Shown in pieces: positions 1 to 7,601 of a DNA stretch of 13,667 nt. A program made the translations under genes and the position numbers. Within the stretch, counting starts at the first letter, position 1; every line of letters starts with the position of its first letter. The stretch is from Actinomycetota bacterium (GTDB lineage Bacteria > Actinomycetota > Actinomycetes > Streptosporangiales > Streptosporangiaceae): NCBI GenBank assembly GCA_003168295.1, contig PMST01000574.1, positions 1-13,667 of the forward strand, written 5' to 3'. The notes under the pieces are model-generated. The model was given only the letters and a program-made list of their open reading frames with translations, was not told where the DNA came from and ran no database searches.

Positions 1-2
1 TG

Positions 3-839
3 ACGGTGAACGCGGCCCGGGCGGTCGGGCCCGCCATCGGCGGCGTCCTCATCGCCACGGTCGGCATCGGGGTCTGCTTCCTGCTGAACGCAGCCAGCTT
101 CGCGGCCGTCGTTACCTCGCTGCTCATCATGGACCGCTCCGCCCTGCGGCCGAGCCCCCCGGCCGGGCGGGCCCGCGGGCAGCTGCGCGAGGGCCTGCGC
201 TACGCGGCCCGCACTCCCACGATCGCCATACCGCTGGCGATGATGAGCCTGGTCGGTCTGCTGGCGTATGAATTCCAGGTCACGCTCCCGGTCCTGGCCC
301 GGCAGACGTTCCACGGCGGCGCGGAGGCCTACGGTTTCATGACCGCGGCGATGGGCGTCGGCGCGGTGATCGGGGGGCTGTTCACCGCCGCGCGGGGCCG
401 CACCGGACTGCGGCCGATGATCATTGCCTCGGCCGGTTTCGGCGTGGCGATCCTGGTCTGCGCATACTCCCCCGCCCTCGGCCTGGCCTACGCCGCGCTG
501 CTGTTCGTCGGCTGGGCGAGCGTCTCCTTCATCGCGATCGGCAACTCCACCATCCAGCTCAGCGCGGAGCCGAGCATGCGCGGACGGGTGATCGCGCTGT
601 GGCAGGTCGCCTTCCAGGGAACGACGCCGGTCGGCGGCCCGGCGATCGGCTGGATCATCGCCGTGACCAGCCCGCGCACCGGCCTCGCCGTCGGAGGCGC
701 GTCCTGCTTCGTCGCCGCGCTCGGCGGCATCGCCCTGGCCCGGCGCTCCCGCTCGTCAGCACCACCGCGGGAAACCCGGCACGAACGCCCGTCGCCTACC
801 GACCCCGGCCCCGCCCTCCCGGCCGAGGACACCGCCTGA
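3..839 (+). CDS. MFS transporter, C-terminal part (5' end outside window)
   Basis: The reading frame is open from the first full codon at position 3, so the gene begins upstream. The 279 visible residues start in the N-A-A-R-A-V-G-P-A-I-G-G segment, typical of the end of the first half of EntS-like/MFS_3 exporters. Several hydrophobic segments follow (for example FLLNAASFAAVV, GAVIGGLFTAA, GLAYAALLFVGWASVSFIAIG), then R-G-R-V-I-A-L-W, which resembles the cytoplasmic loop before the last helices in this family. The tail after the last helix is hydrophilic and rich in Pro and Arg. The protein is an inner-membrane, proton-driven exporter by family; its substrate cannot be read from the sequence. 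It ends 328 nt before the nucleoside operon and probably belongs to a unit to the left of the window. Confidence 0.88.
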   Translation, partial: TVNAARAVGPAIGGVLIATVGIGVCFLLNAASFAAVVTSLLIMDRSALRPSPPAGRARGQLREGLRYAARTPTIAIPLAMMSLVGLLAYEFQVTLPVLARQTFHGGAEAYGFMTAAMGVGAVIGGLFTAARGRTGLRPMIIASAGFGVAILVCAYSPALGLAYAALLFVGWASVSFIAIGNSTIQLSAEPSMRGRVIALWQVAFQGTTPVGGPAIGWIIAVTSPRTGLAVGGASCFVAALGGIALARRSRSSAPPRETRHERPSPTDPGPALPAEDTA

Positions 840-946
840 CGTGCTCGGCGCGATCATCGTGGTCGGAGCTGGCCTGGCCCTGGCCACGGAGGCGCCGTAG
901 ACGACGACCCCGCAGCCAAGTAGGGGTGCGGGGTGTGAAACCAGTG

Positions 947-975
947 CCGTTCCGGAAATTTAAATTCCAGAACGG
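947..975. promoter_or_regulatory. 29-nt AT-centred palindrome, candidate operator
   Basis: The left arm CCGTTCCGGAAAT and the right arm ATTCCAGAACGG mirror each other about position 961, with two mismatched pairs plus the unpaired centre. Its AT-rich core stands out against GC-rich surroundings. It lies about 190 nt upstream of the first promoter-like AT-rich patch of the operon and about 110 nt after the transporter stop codon. It could be the operator of a regulator of either neighbour. No regulator gene is present in this part of the window, so the assignment is open. Confidence 0.5.
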
Positions 976-1001
976 TCCGTGTCCCCGCGATCAAGGCCAG
1001 G

Positions 1002-1027
1002 GTACTGGCCAGGGTGTTCCCTGGTAC
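1002..1027 (+). repeat. Hairpin with 6-bp perfect stem, function unclear
   Basis: CCAGGG (1009-1014) and CCCTGG (1019-1024) form a perfect stem with a TGTT loop. GTA (1002-1004) and TAC (1025-1027) can extend it past a four-base bulge. There is no T-run after it, so a simple intrinsic terminator is not well supported. The element GGCCAGGG also occurs twice in a row here (995-1002 and 1007-1014). It may be a terminator for the upstream transporter or a protein-binding site. Confidence 0.3.
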
Positions 1028-1167
1028 GACCGCCGGTTCTGAACGCGACCATGGGTACCGGCCACGGCCGGCCGAGCCGGGGCCTGAACCGCCCGGCCGG
1101 CCGGGCGCCGAAAAGACCCATATTTAGAATTTCTTACAGAGAACCACTTCTTTAGTGGGCACGTTAC

Positions 1168-2640
1168 ATGCCGCGCATGCACGGCTCGGGAGACGGCGAG
1201 GTCCTCGTGATGGTGCAGATCAGACGTAAAGCGGATGAAGCGGGGGGCTCTTCGACCATCGGCCGGAGGGTCGGGGGCGAGATCGAGACGGTGGGTGTCG
1301 CCCCGGTTCCCGATGACCAGCGGGTGCAGACTCCGAGGCAGATGTTCATCGTGTGGCTCATGGCGTCCGCCTCGGCCACCACCCCGCTGATCGGGGCGCT
1401 GCTGTTCAAGTTCGGGCTGACAGACATGATCATCGCGATCGTGGCGTCGTGGCTGATCGGCTTCATCCCGGCCGGCCTGTTCTCGGAGATGGGCCGGGAG
1501 GTACCGCTCAGCGGGCTCGTGGTGGCCAGGAAGACCTTCGGCTGGGACGGGTCGCTGCTGTTCTCGGTGCTGTTCTCGCTGGTCAACCTCGGCTGGTTCG
1601 GGCTCAACACCGAGGTCGGCGCCGAGATCCTGGCCGCCATCACGCACTCGCCGGTGGACCTATGGGACGTGATCGTCGGCGGCCTGCAGCTGATCCTGGT
1701 GCTGTTCGGCATGAAGTGGCTGGAGCGGTTCTACCGCTACACCGTGCTGCTGCTGATCGCCGCCTACCTGGCCCTGACCATCTACCTGGTCACCCACTTC
1801 ACCCTGCACTACCCGCACCAGACCGCGCCGATCAACTGGGGCTCGGCGCTCAGCACCGTGCTGACCTTCTCGATCCTGGCCTGGACCTACAAGCTGTCCA
1901 CCACCTCACGGTTCGCCGTCCCGTCGGCCAGGACCGGGGGGACCAGGGCGTCGTACTTCCTGGCCCCCTCGGTCGGGATCATGCTCGCCGTCCTGGTGTT
2001 CGGCGTCCTGGGCGTCTACTCCAACCAGGCCACCGGGAACTGGAACATCGCGCTGCTCGGCTCGAGCATCAGCGGGTGGGGCTTCGTGGCCGCCATCGGC
2101 GCCGCGCTGGCGGTCATCCACACCAACGCGATGAACCTGTACCCCTCCACCGTCGACCTGCTCGTCGCGCTGAACAACATCCACAAGCCGACCCGCTGGG
2201 AGCAGCCGCTGGCCACCATCGGACTCGGCATACTCGGCACCGGCCTGGCCATAGCCGGGATCCTCGACCACGTCCAGACGCTGATCACCGACGCCGGGGA
2301 CATCATCATCCCGTTCACGTTCGTCATGCTGGTGGACTGGCTCTTCGTCCAGCGGCGTCGCACCCCCGCGGCGGCGTTCTTCGTTCCCCCGCGCAACCTG
2401 GCCGACCGCGTCGTGCCCAGCGCGATCGTCGCGGTGGCCGTCGGGTTCGTCCTCGGCTTCTGGGGCGACAGGTTCCTGCCCGGCTTCTTCTACAACACCC
2501 TGCCCCTGCCGGTAGTGGCGGGCCTGGTCGCGGCCGCCCTGTACGGCGCGGCCGCCGCCCTGTGGCCGCCGCCGCAGGGCGCCGTACCCGTGGCGGCTGA
2601 CGCTCCGGCGTCCCCGGCGGCACCGGAAGGGAGCGCATGA
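1168..2640 (+). CDS. NCS1-family nucleobase/nucleoside permease
   Basis: This is a polytopic inner-membrane permease of the purine-cytosine/allantoin (NCS1, Transp_cyt_pur) type. After a charged cytoplasmic N-terminus come about twelve hydrophobic segments. The first carries TPRQMFIVWLMASASATTPL and the next AIVASWLIGFIPAG, both characteristic of the family, followed by the SLVNLGWFGLNTEVGAEI region where NCS1 proteins contact substrate. Length (490 aa) fits. Being first in an operon with deoC and deoA, it probably imports nucleosides or pyrimidine bases, but the ligand is inferred. The start is uncertain: ATG 1168 has almost no ribosome site, whereas in-frame GTG 1207 or ATG 1210 follow a purine-rich GGAGACGGCGAG stretch at better spacing, so the true protein may lack the first 13-14 residues. 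Its stop overlaps the next gene. Confidence 0.85.
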   Translation: MPRMHGSGDGEVLVMVQIRRKADEAGGSSTIGRRVGGEIETVGVAPVPDDQRVQTPRQMFIVWLMASASATTPLIGALLFKFGLTDMIIAIVASWLIGFIPAGLFSEMGREVPLSGLVVARKTFGWDGSLLFSVLFSLVNLGWFGLNTEVGAEILAAITHSPVDLWDVIVGGLQLILVLFGMKWLERFYRYTVLLLIAAYLALTIYLVTHFTLHYPHQTAPINWGSALSTVLTFSILAWTYKLSTTSRFAVPSARTGGTRASYFLAPSVGIMLAVLVFGVLGVYSNQATGNWNIALLGSSISGWGFVAAIGAALAVIHTNAMNLYPSTVDLLVALNNIHKPTRWEQPLATIGLGILGTGLAIAGILDHVQTLITDAGDIIIPFTFVMLVDWLFVQRRRTPAAAFFVPPRNLADRVVPSAIVAVAVGFVLGFWGDRFLPGFFYNTLPLPVVAGLVAAALYGAAAALWPPPQGAVPVAADAPASPAAPEGSA

Positions 2641-4418
2641 TGACGACACCGGAAAGCAGCCTGGCCGCCACGGCCTCGGCCTGGCGTGACGCCGACCCGG
2701 ACCCGCAGACCCGGGCCGAGCTTGACCAGCTGCTGGCCAGCGGGGACACCGCCGAGCTGGCGTCGCGTTTCGACGGCGCGCTGGCCTTCGGGACGGCTGG
2801 CATCCGGGCCGAGATCGGCGCGGGCCCGATGCGGATGAACAGGCTGGTGGTCGGCCGGGTGGCGGCCGGCCTGGCCCGCTACATCACGACCAGCGACCCG
2901 GACGCCGCCACCGCCGGCGTCGTCGTCGGCTACGACGGCCGCACCAATTCCGCGGTCTTCGCCACGGACGCGGCCCGGATTCTGTCCCGGGCCGGCGTCA
3001 GCGTCACGATGCTGCCGGGGCCGCTGCCGACCCCGGTGCTGGCCTTCTCCGTACGCCACCGGCACGCCGCCTACGGCCTGATGGTGACGGCCAGCCACAA
3101 CCCGCGGCAGTACAACGGGGTCAAGGTCTACGTGCGCGACGGCGGGCAACTACTGCCACCGGTCGATGAGCAGATCGCCTCGGCCATCGACGCGGTGGAC
3201 CCGCTGCGCCTGCCGGCCGGCTGGGCGCAGGGATCCTTCGATTTCGCCTCGGCGGACGATTCCGTCAGCGCTTACATCACGGCCGTGGCCGCCCGCGGCC
3301 GGCCGGCGCCAGGCGCCAGGCAGCTCAAGGTCGTGCATACCGCGCTGCACGGCGTCGGGGACGGCACGCTGCGGGCGGTGCTCGCGGCGGCCGGCTGGCC
3401 GGCTCCGATACCGGTCACCGCCCAGCAGCAGCCCGACCCCGCGTTCCCCACCGCTCACTACCCCAACCCCGAAGAGCCGGGCGTGCTCGACCTGGCCCGC
3501 GACACCGCCGAGCAGGCCGGCGCGGACCTGATCCTGGCCAACGACCCGGACGCCGACCGGCTGGCGGTCATGGTGCCGGGTCCTGGCGGCTGGCGGGCGT
3601 TCACCGGGGACGAGCTGGGCGCGCTGCTGGGCGACGCGGTGCTGACCCGGCTGGCCCGCGGCGAGCCCGTCGCGGATCCTGGCGCGCGGCCCCCGGCCGT
3701 CGCCACCACGGTGGTGTCCGGATCGCTGCTGCGGCGCCTCGCCCAGGCGGCGGGGGTACGGTGCGTCACGACGCTGACGGGGTTCAAGTGGATCGCGCGG
3801 GCGGGCGGCAACGACCACGCCCTGATCTACGGATACGAGCAGGCCCTCGGCTACGCCGTGCGGCCGGACCTGGTGGCCGACAAGGACGGGATCAGCGCGG
3901 CGCTGCTCGTCCTGGCGCTGGCGACCGAAGAAGCAGCGCACGGCCGCACCTTGTCGGACCGGCTCGACGACCTGGCCCTGACCCACGGCCTGCATGTCAC
4001 CGGCCTGCGGACGCTGAAGGCGGACGGCGCGGCCGGCCTGGCCCAGCTCAACGACGCGGTCGAACGGGTCAGGAAGGAACCGCCGCGGCGGCTGGCCGGG
4101 CAGACGGTCACGGTGACCGACCTGCGCGACGCCGCTCCCGGCGTGGTGGACCTGGCCGGCGGTCACGCCGAGCGTTCCCCCGGCCAGCCGCTCCCGCCGG
4201 CGAACGTCCTGATCTGGCACGCCGGCGGCGACGCCCGCGTGATGATCAGGCCCAGCGGCACCGAGCCCGAGCTCAAGATTTACGCCGAGGCCGTCCGGCC
4301 GGTGCGGTCGCGGGCCGAGCTTGAAGCCGCCCGGGCGAGCGCCACCGAACAGGCCGAACAGATGATGGCGGCCGCCGCGGCCGCGCTTGAATCAAGTTTT
4401 AGAGGGGACCAGTCATGA
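2637..4418 (+). CDS. Phosphohexomutase-superfamily enzyme, probable phosphopentomutase
   Basis: All four superfamily signatures are visible: FGTAGIR (51-57) near the N-terminus, the phosphoserine loop TASHNP (151-156, Ser153), the metal loop DPDADR (303-308), the sugar-binding loop GYEQALGY (399-406) and the phosphate-binding RPSGTEP (538-544). At 593 aa it matches the long bacterial/human PGM2-like branch, whose members can act on pentose-1-phosphates. Placed between a nucleoside permease and deoC/deoA, it most likely converts (deoxy)ribose-1-phosphate to the 5-phosphate. It would thus do the job of the unrelated DeoB; no deoB is seen here. Annotation pipelines would often call it phosphoglucomutase or phosphomannomutase. 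ATG 2637 overlaps the permease stop (ATGA). In-frame ATG 2640 is 6 nt after AGGGAG and may be the preferred start. Its own stop overlaps deoC by 4 nt. Confidence 0.9.
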   Translation: MMTTPESSLAATASAWRDADPDPQTRAELDQLLASGDTAELASRFDGALAFGTAGIRAEIGAGPMRMNRLVVGRVAAGLARYITTSDPDAATAGVVVGYDGRTNSAVFATDAARILSRAGVSVTMLPGPLPTPVLAFSVRHRHAAYGLMVTASHNPRQYNGVKVYVRDGGQLLPPVDEQIASAIDAVDPLRLPAGWAQGSFDFASADDSVSAYITAVAARGRPAPGARQLKVVHTALHGVGDGTLRAVLAAAGWPAPIPVTAQQQPDPAFPTAHYPNPEEPGVLDLARDTAEQAGADLILANDPDADRLAVMVPGPGGWRAFTGDELGALLGDAVLTRLARGEPVADPGARPPAVATTVVSGSLLRRLAQAAGVRCVTTLTGFKWIARAGGNDHALIYGYEQALGYAVRPDLVADKDGISAALLVLALATEEAAHGRTLSDRLDDLALTHGLHVTGLRTLKADGAAGLAQLNDAVERVRKEPPRRLAGQTVTVTDLRDAAPGVVDLAGGHAERSPGQPLPPANVLIWHAGGDARVMIRPSGTEPELKIYAEAVRPVRSRAELEAARASATEQAEQMMAAAAAALESSFRGDQS

Positions 4419-5095
4419 CGTCGGATGCCACCACCCGGGCCGAACTGGCCCGCATTATTGACGACACGCTGCTGGAACCCGAGGCCACCGACGAGGACGT
4501 AGCCCGGCTGGCCAAGGAGGCTGAGCAGCTAGGCGTCGGCGCGATCTGCATCTCGCCGTCCCGGCTGCCGCTCGACCCGGGAGTCCTGGCCCCCGGAATC
4601 GCCCTCGTAGCGGTGGCCGGCTTCCCCTCGGGAGCGCACCCGGCGGCGGTTAAGGTCGCCGAGGCCGCCGCCGCGGTGGCGGCCGGCGCCAACGAGGTCG
4701 ACATGGTCCTCGACCTCGGCGCCGCGATGGATAACCGGTGGGTGAAGGTGACGGCCGAAGTAGCCGCCGTGCGAGCCGCCGTCGGCCCATCGGTGGTGCT
4801 GAAGGCCATCATCGAGACAGCGCTCATCGGTCCCGACCGGATCGCGCCGGCCAGCCTCGCGGCCGAGGCAGGCGGCGCCGACTTCATCAAGACCTGCACC
4901 GGATTCCACCCGGCGGGCGGCGCCACCGTGCAGGCGGTGGAAGCGATAGCCGCCGCGGTCGGCGGCCGGCTGGGGGTGAAGGCCGCCGGGGGCATCCACA
5001 CCACCGAAGAGGCGCTGGCGATGATCGCGGCCGGCGCCACGCGGATCGGCACCTCACATACCGCGGCCATCCTGAACGGAGTACACGATGAGTGA
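4415..5095 (+). CDS. deoC: Deoxyribose-phosphate aldolase
   Basis: This is a cytosolic class I aldolase that splits 2-deoxyribose-5-phosphate into acetaldehyde and glyceraldehyde-3-phosphate. The 226-aa protein shows the expected (beta/alpha)8 landmarks: the N-terminal D-D-T-L-L-E-P-E-A-T segment (where E. coli has TLLKPEAT), N-E-V-D-M-V (Asp96), the Schiff-base lysine in DFIKTCTGF (Lys159), and the second active-site lysine in GVKAAGGI (Lys189). The usual TSTGF is TCTGF here, a conservative change. The start ATG overlaps the mutase stop in ATGA, with AGGGG seven bases upstream, which suggests translational coupling. Its end overlaps deoA by 8 nt. It is complete and apparently functional. Confidence 0.95.
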   Translation: MTSDATTRAELARIIDDTLLEPEATDEDVARLAKEAEQLGVGAICISPSRLPLDPGVLAPGIALVAVAGFPSGAHPAAVKVAEAAAAVAAGANEVDMVLDLGAAMDNRWVKVTAEVAAVRAAVGPSVVLKAIIETALIGPDRIAPASLAAEAGGADFIKTCTGFHPAGGATVQAVEAIAAAVGGRLGVKAAGGIHTTEEALAMIAAGATRIGTSHTAAILNGVHDE

Positions 5096-6377
5096 CGAGA
5101 AGCGTTTCGACGGGGTCGGCGTCATCAGGACCAAGCGTGAAGGCGGCGCGCTGACCCCGGACCAGATCCGCGATCTCATGCGCGCCTACATGAGCCGGGA
5201 GTTCGCCGAGGAGCAGATGTCCGCGCTGCTCATGGCCATCTTCTGGCGAGGCATGACATCCGCCGAGACAGCGGAGTGGACGGGCGCGATGATCGCCTCC
5301 GGGGAACGCGCCGACCTGTCCGGGCTGGGCCGTCCGTCCGTCGACAAGCACTCCACCGGGGGCGTGGGCGATAAGCTGTCGCTGATCATCGTGCCGCTGG
5401 TCGCCGTCTTCGGCGCCGCCGTGCCGCAGATGTCCGGGCGCGGACTCGGCCACACCGGCGGGACGCTGGACAAGCTGGAGTCGATCCCCGGCTGGCGGCC
5501 CGACCTGGATCCGGCCGCGCTGCTCCAGATGCTGGACAAGGTCGGCGGCGTCATCACCGCGGCGGGCGACGAAATGGCCCCGGCTGACCGGCGGCTATAC
5601 GCGCTGCGCGACATTACGGCCACCGTGGAGTCGATCCCGCTGATCGCCAGCTCGATCATGTCGAAGAAGGTGGCGGAGGGCACCCAGAGCCTCCTGCTTG
5701 ACATCAAGGTGGGGTCCGGGGCGTTCATGACCGATATCGACCAGGCCCAGCTGCTCGGCTCGACGATGATCGAGATCGGCCAGGCTCACGGGGTCCGCAC
5801 CGCCGCGATGCTGACGGCCATGGACACGCCGCTGGGCCGCGCCGTCGGCAACGCGGTGGAGGTCGCCGAGGCGCTGGACGTGCTGGGCGGCGGCGGACCC
5901 GACGACGTCCGGGACCTGTCAGTGGCCGAGGCCGAGGCGATGCTGCAGCTGGCCGGGGTCGACGGCGATCCCGCTAAGGCCCTCGCCGACGGCCGGGCCC
6001 TGGATAAGTTCCGCGAGATGATCCGGGCTCAGGGCGGCGACCCCGATCAGCCGCTCCCGGCCAGCCCCCTGCTGGGCGTCGTGGCCGCGCCGCGCGACGG
6101 CATCGTCCGCCGGCTGGACGCGTATGCGGTGGGCATGGCCTCATGGCGGCTGGGAGCCGGGCGGTCACGCCCCGGCGAAACGGTGTCGGCGGCCGCCGGC
6201 GTGATCTGCCGCGCCAAGCCAGGCGAGCCCGTGGCCAAGGGCGATCCCATCGTGGAACTGCGCGGCGAGGACCCGGGCCGGCTCGACGCGGCCCGCGCCG
6301 AACTGGCCGGGGCGATCGACATCGGCGATGAGCCCCCGCCCGCCAGCCCGCTGATCCTCCAACGCATTGGTTTGTAG
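5088..6377 (+). CDS. deoA: Thymidine / pyrimidine-nucleoside phosphorylase
   Basis: This enzyme cleaves thymidine, deoxyuridine or uridine with phosphate to give the base and (deoxy)ribose-1-phosphate. The 429-aa length fits the family. The phosphate-binding KHSTGGVGDK (87-96) and the family signature SGRGLGHTGGTLDKLE (116-131) are intact, followed by the central alpha/beta domain and the C-terminal domain containing RRLDAYAVGMASWRLGAGR. The sequence alone does not separate strict thymidine phosphorylase (DeoA) from the broader pyrimidine-nucleoside phosphorylase (Pdp). The start ATG lies inside the last codons of deoC (8-nt overlap) with only a weak AACGGA ribosome site, so coupling to deoC translation is likely. 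It is the last gene of the operon; its product is the substrate of the mutase two genes upstream. Confidence 0.95.
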   Translation: MSDEKRFDGVGVIRTKREGGALTPDQIRDLMRAYMSREFAEEQMSALLMAIFWRGMTSAETAEWTGAMIASGERADLSGLGRPSVDKHSTGGVGDKLSLIIVPLVAVFGAAVPQMSGRGLGHTGGTLDKLESIPGWRPDLDPAALLQMLDKVGGVITAAGDEMAPADRRLYALRDITATVESIPLIASSIMSKKVAEGTQSLLLDIKVGSGAFMTDIDQAQLLGSTMIEIGQAHGVRTAAMLTAMDTPLGRAVGNAVEVAEALDVLGGGGPDDVRDLSVAEAEAMLQLAGVDGDPAKALADGRALDKFREMIRAQGGDPDQPLPASPLLGVVAAPRDGIVRRLDAYAVGMASWRLGAGRSRPGETVSAAAGVICRAKPGEPVAKGDPIVELRGEDPGRLDAARAELAGAIDIGDEPPPASPLILQRIGL

Positions 6378-6497
6378 GGGCACCGGGTTGGTGGAGAATA
6401 CCTGGCCCGTTATGAGTTCAAGGCGCACCTCGACGGGGCCGACGTCGAGTCCCTGACCTACCGGGTTTCCTTCGGCGAACCGGACTCCGGCGGGTAA
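6378..6497 (+). pseudogene. Stranded protein fragment after deoA (possible DUF4331 remnant)
   Basis: Directly after the deoA stop, and in the same frame, 39 codons read GEYLARYEFKAHLDGAD then VESLTYRVSFGEPDSGG before a TAA at 6495. This looks like genuine protein: alternating hydrophobic strands, and a D-G-A-D turn followed by L-T-Y-R-V-S-F. I recall a similar Y-E-F-K-x-x-x-D-G-D-x-x-x-x-x-x-Y-R-V-x-F pattern near the N-terminus of DUF4331 proteins. There is no start codon with a ribosome site, and nothing homologous continues on either side. It is best read as a fragment left by a deletion or rearrangement. Readthrough of the deoA TAG would append it to DeoA, but DeoA is already full length. 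Confidence 0.35.
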
Positions 6498-6583
6498 GCC
6501 GCCTGCCGCGCCCGCACGCCTTACCGACGCTCACACCGGTAACTGGTCGCGTCATTACCAGACCCTGCCCATCTGTCCCGAAG

Positions 6584-6625
6584 CCGTTCTCCCCTAACCA
6601 CGGGGAAGGGCGGTTTTCGAGTTTT
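6584..6625 (+). terminator. Possible rho-independent terminator of the nucleoside operon
   Basis: CCGTTCTCCCC (6584-6594) can pair with GGGGAAGGGCGG (6602-6613) across a seven-base loop. The stem has about ten pairs, including two G-U pairs, with one mismatch and one bulge. It is followed by TTTTCGAGTTTT. It lies about 210 nt after deoA and ahead of the TIR gene. The T-run is interrupted, so strength is uncertain. Confidence 0.4.
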
Positions 6626-6777
6626 CCAGTTGGCATTATCAGCATAAGGTAACGGACCCAGCCCGCAGAGACACAGCAGGTGAGCGGCTGGGTACGCGTG
6701 GCGCAGAGCATTCCGTGGCGTCTCGGGTATCTGCTTGCAGTTAGGATTACGACACGAGAAAACGATCCGCGACAAAG

Positions 6778-6823
6778 TTGCTTTACCCGGCACGCAGCAC
6801 TAAGCTGACCCGAAATAAAGGAG
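6778..6823 (+). promoter_or_regulatory. Candidate promoter and ribosome site of the TIR gene
   Basis: TTGCTT (6778-6783) and TAAGCT (6801-6806) are separated by 17 nt and resemble a primary-sigma -35/-10 pair. A strong ribosome site AAAGGAG (6817-6823) ends four bases before the ATG at 6828. The leader would be only about 15 nt. The ribosome site decides the start codon; the promoter boxes are moderate matches. Confidence 0.45.
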
Positions 6824-6827
6824 CGCG

Positions 6828-7499
6828 ATGGCTACTCAGGTTTTTATCAGCCACATCACCGAAGAGGCGAAAGTTGCGGCGAGACTGAAGCTGAGGATGA
6901 CAGAAGACTTTCTTGAGCAGCTCACGGTCTTCCTATCATCTGACACGGAGAGCATTGCCGCGGGAGAGGAATGGTTCTCATCCGTAAGCGAGGCGCTACG
7001 TAATTCCTCTATCTTTGTTGTGCTATGCAGCCCGATCGCCATTAGTCGCCCGTGGGTCAATTTTGAGGCGGGAGCGGCCTGGATCCGTGAGATACCCGTG
7101 ATACCTATGTGTTTCGGCGGGCTACAGCCGCGAGACCTGCCGATGCCCCTCTCTGCTCGTCAGGGACTGGAGCTTAACGACGCGCAGGGCCTGAAGCGAC
7201 TGTACACCCGAATCGCACAGTCACTCGGCTTCGGGCTTCCGGCGAGGGATTATGATGCGCTCGCAGCCGACCTCAATACCGCAGCCGAACAAGCTCCCGG
7301 CAACGAACCTGCTGCAGAAATGAGCACCGATAAGGCGATCAGGGCGAGAATCGATGAGGCCCTGAGCCATCCTCGTTACAGATGGCGCTCGATCGACAAG
7401 ATCGCCGCGGCCGCGGCAGTCTCGGTGGATACCGCCACGGCGATACTCCAGGTGGATGACCGGGTCCGGTTCAGCCGTGGCGGAGGTCAGGCGACGTAA
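6828..7499 (+). CDS. Orphan TIR-domain protein with C-terminal winged-helix-like domain
   Basis: Residues 1-135 form a TIR (TIR_2-type) domain: QVFISHI at strand A, VFLSSDTESIAAGEEW (34-49) around the BB loop, SIFVVLCSPIAISRPWVNFEAGAAW (61-85) and IPVIPMCFGG. Glu80 in W-V-N-F-E-A-G is in the position of the catalytic glutamate of NAD-hydrolysing TIR domains. After a linker, residues 168-217 (ARIDEALSHPRYRWRSIDKIA then AVSVDTATAILQVDDRVRFSRG) look like a compact winged-helix module. Bacterial TIR proteins with a conserved Glu are often NAD-consuming or signal-producing anti-phage effectors; this role is inferred. No Thoeris thsA, Argonaute or other partner gene lies nearby. Codon use is visibly less GC-biased than in the nucleoside operon, suggesting acquisition by transfer. 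It is transcribed alone, with a strong AAAGGAG ribosome site. Confidence 0.85.
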   Translation: MATQVFISHITEEAKVAARLKLRMTEDFLEQLTVFLSSDTESIAAGEEWFSSVSEALRNSSIFVVLCSPIAISRPWVNFEAGAAWIREIPVIPMCFGGLQPRDLPMPLSARQGLELNDAQGLKRLYTRIAQSLGFGLPARDYDALAADLNTAAEQAPGNEPAAEMSTDKAIRARIDEALSHPRYRWRSIDKIAAAAAVSVDTATAILQVDDRVRFSRGGGQAT

Positions 7500-7601
7500 T
7501 AGTCGGTCTTCGTTCGCGAGTGGACTAATACGTTAGTTCCGGCCGATTTCGATGCGGTGTCCATTACAACCCGGGGCATGAGCGATCCTTTCGGCTATTA
7601 C

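Larger units (their letters stand above)
840..1167. other. Intergenic control region ahead of the nucleoside operon
   Basis: No convincing gene was found in these 328 nt; open frames here are GC-rich shadows without a ribosome site. The region holds a 29-nt AT-rich palindrome (947-975), a hairpin near 1009-1024, a GC-rich self-complementary patch around 1090-1107 (CCCGGCCGGCCGGG), then an AT-rich stretch (1111-1155) that is the likely promoter zone. TAGAAT at 1125-1130 could be a -10 box, but no matching -35 was seen. A small hairpin (CCACT/AGTGG, 1144-1158) sits just before the first ATG of the permease. Confidence 0.6.
6498..6827. other. Gene-free spacer between the nucleoside operon and the TIR gene
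   Basis: These 330 nt carry no supported gene; the open frames on the minus strand lack ribosome sites and family features. Base composition drops towards the right, where AT-rich patches appear (around 6614-6660 and 6730-6780). The region holds a possible terminator at 6584-6625 and the likely promoter of the TIR gene at 6778-6806. No tRNA-like or attachment-site repeat was recognised. Confidence 0.5.

Noticed and set aside
6418..6793. Overlapping minus-strand frames of 90-97 aa between deoA and the TIR gene.
   Set aside because: They have no ribosome site, no recognisable motif, and mixed composition; they overlap each other and the protein-like fragment on the plus strand.
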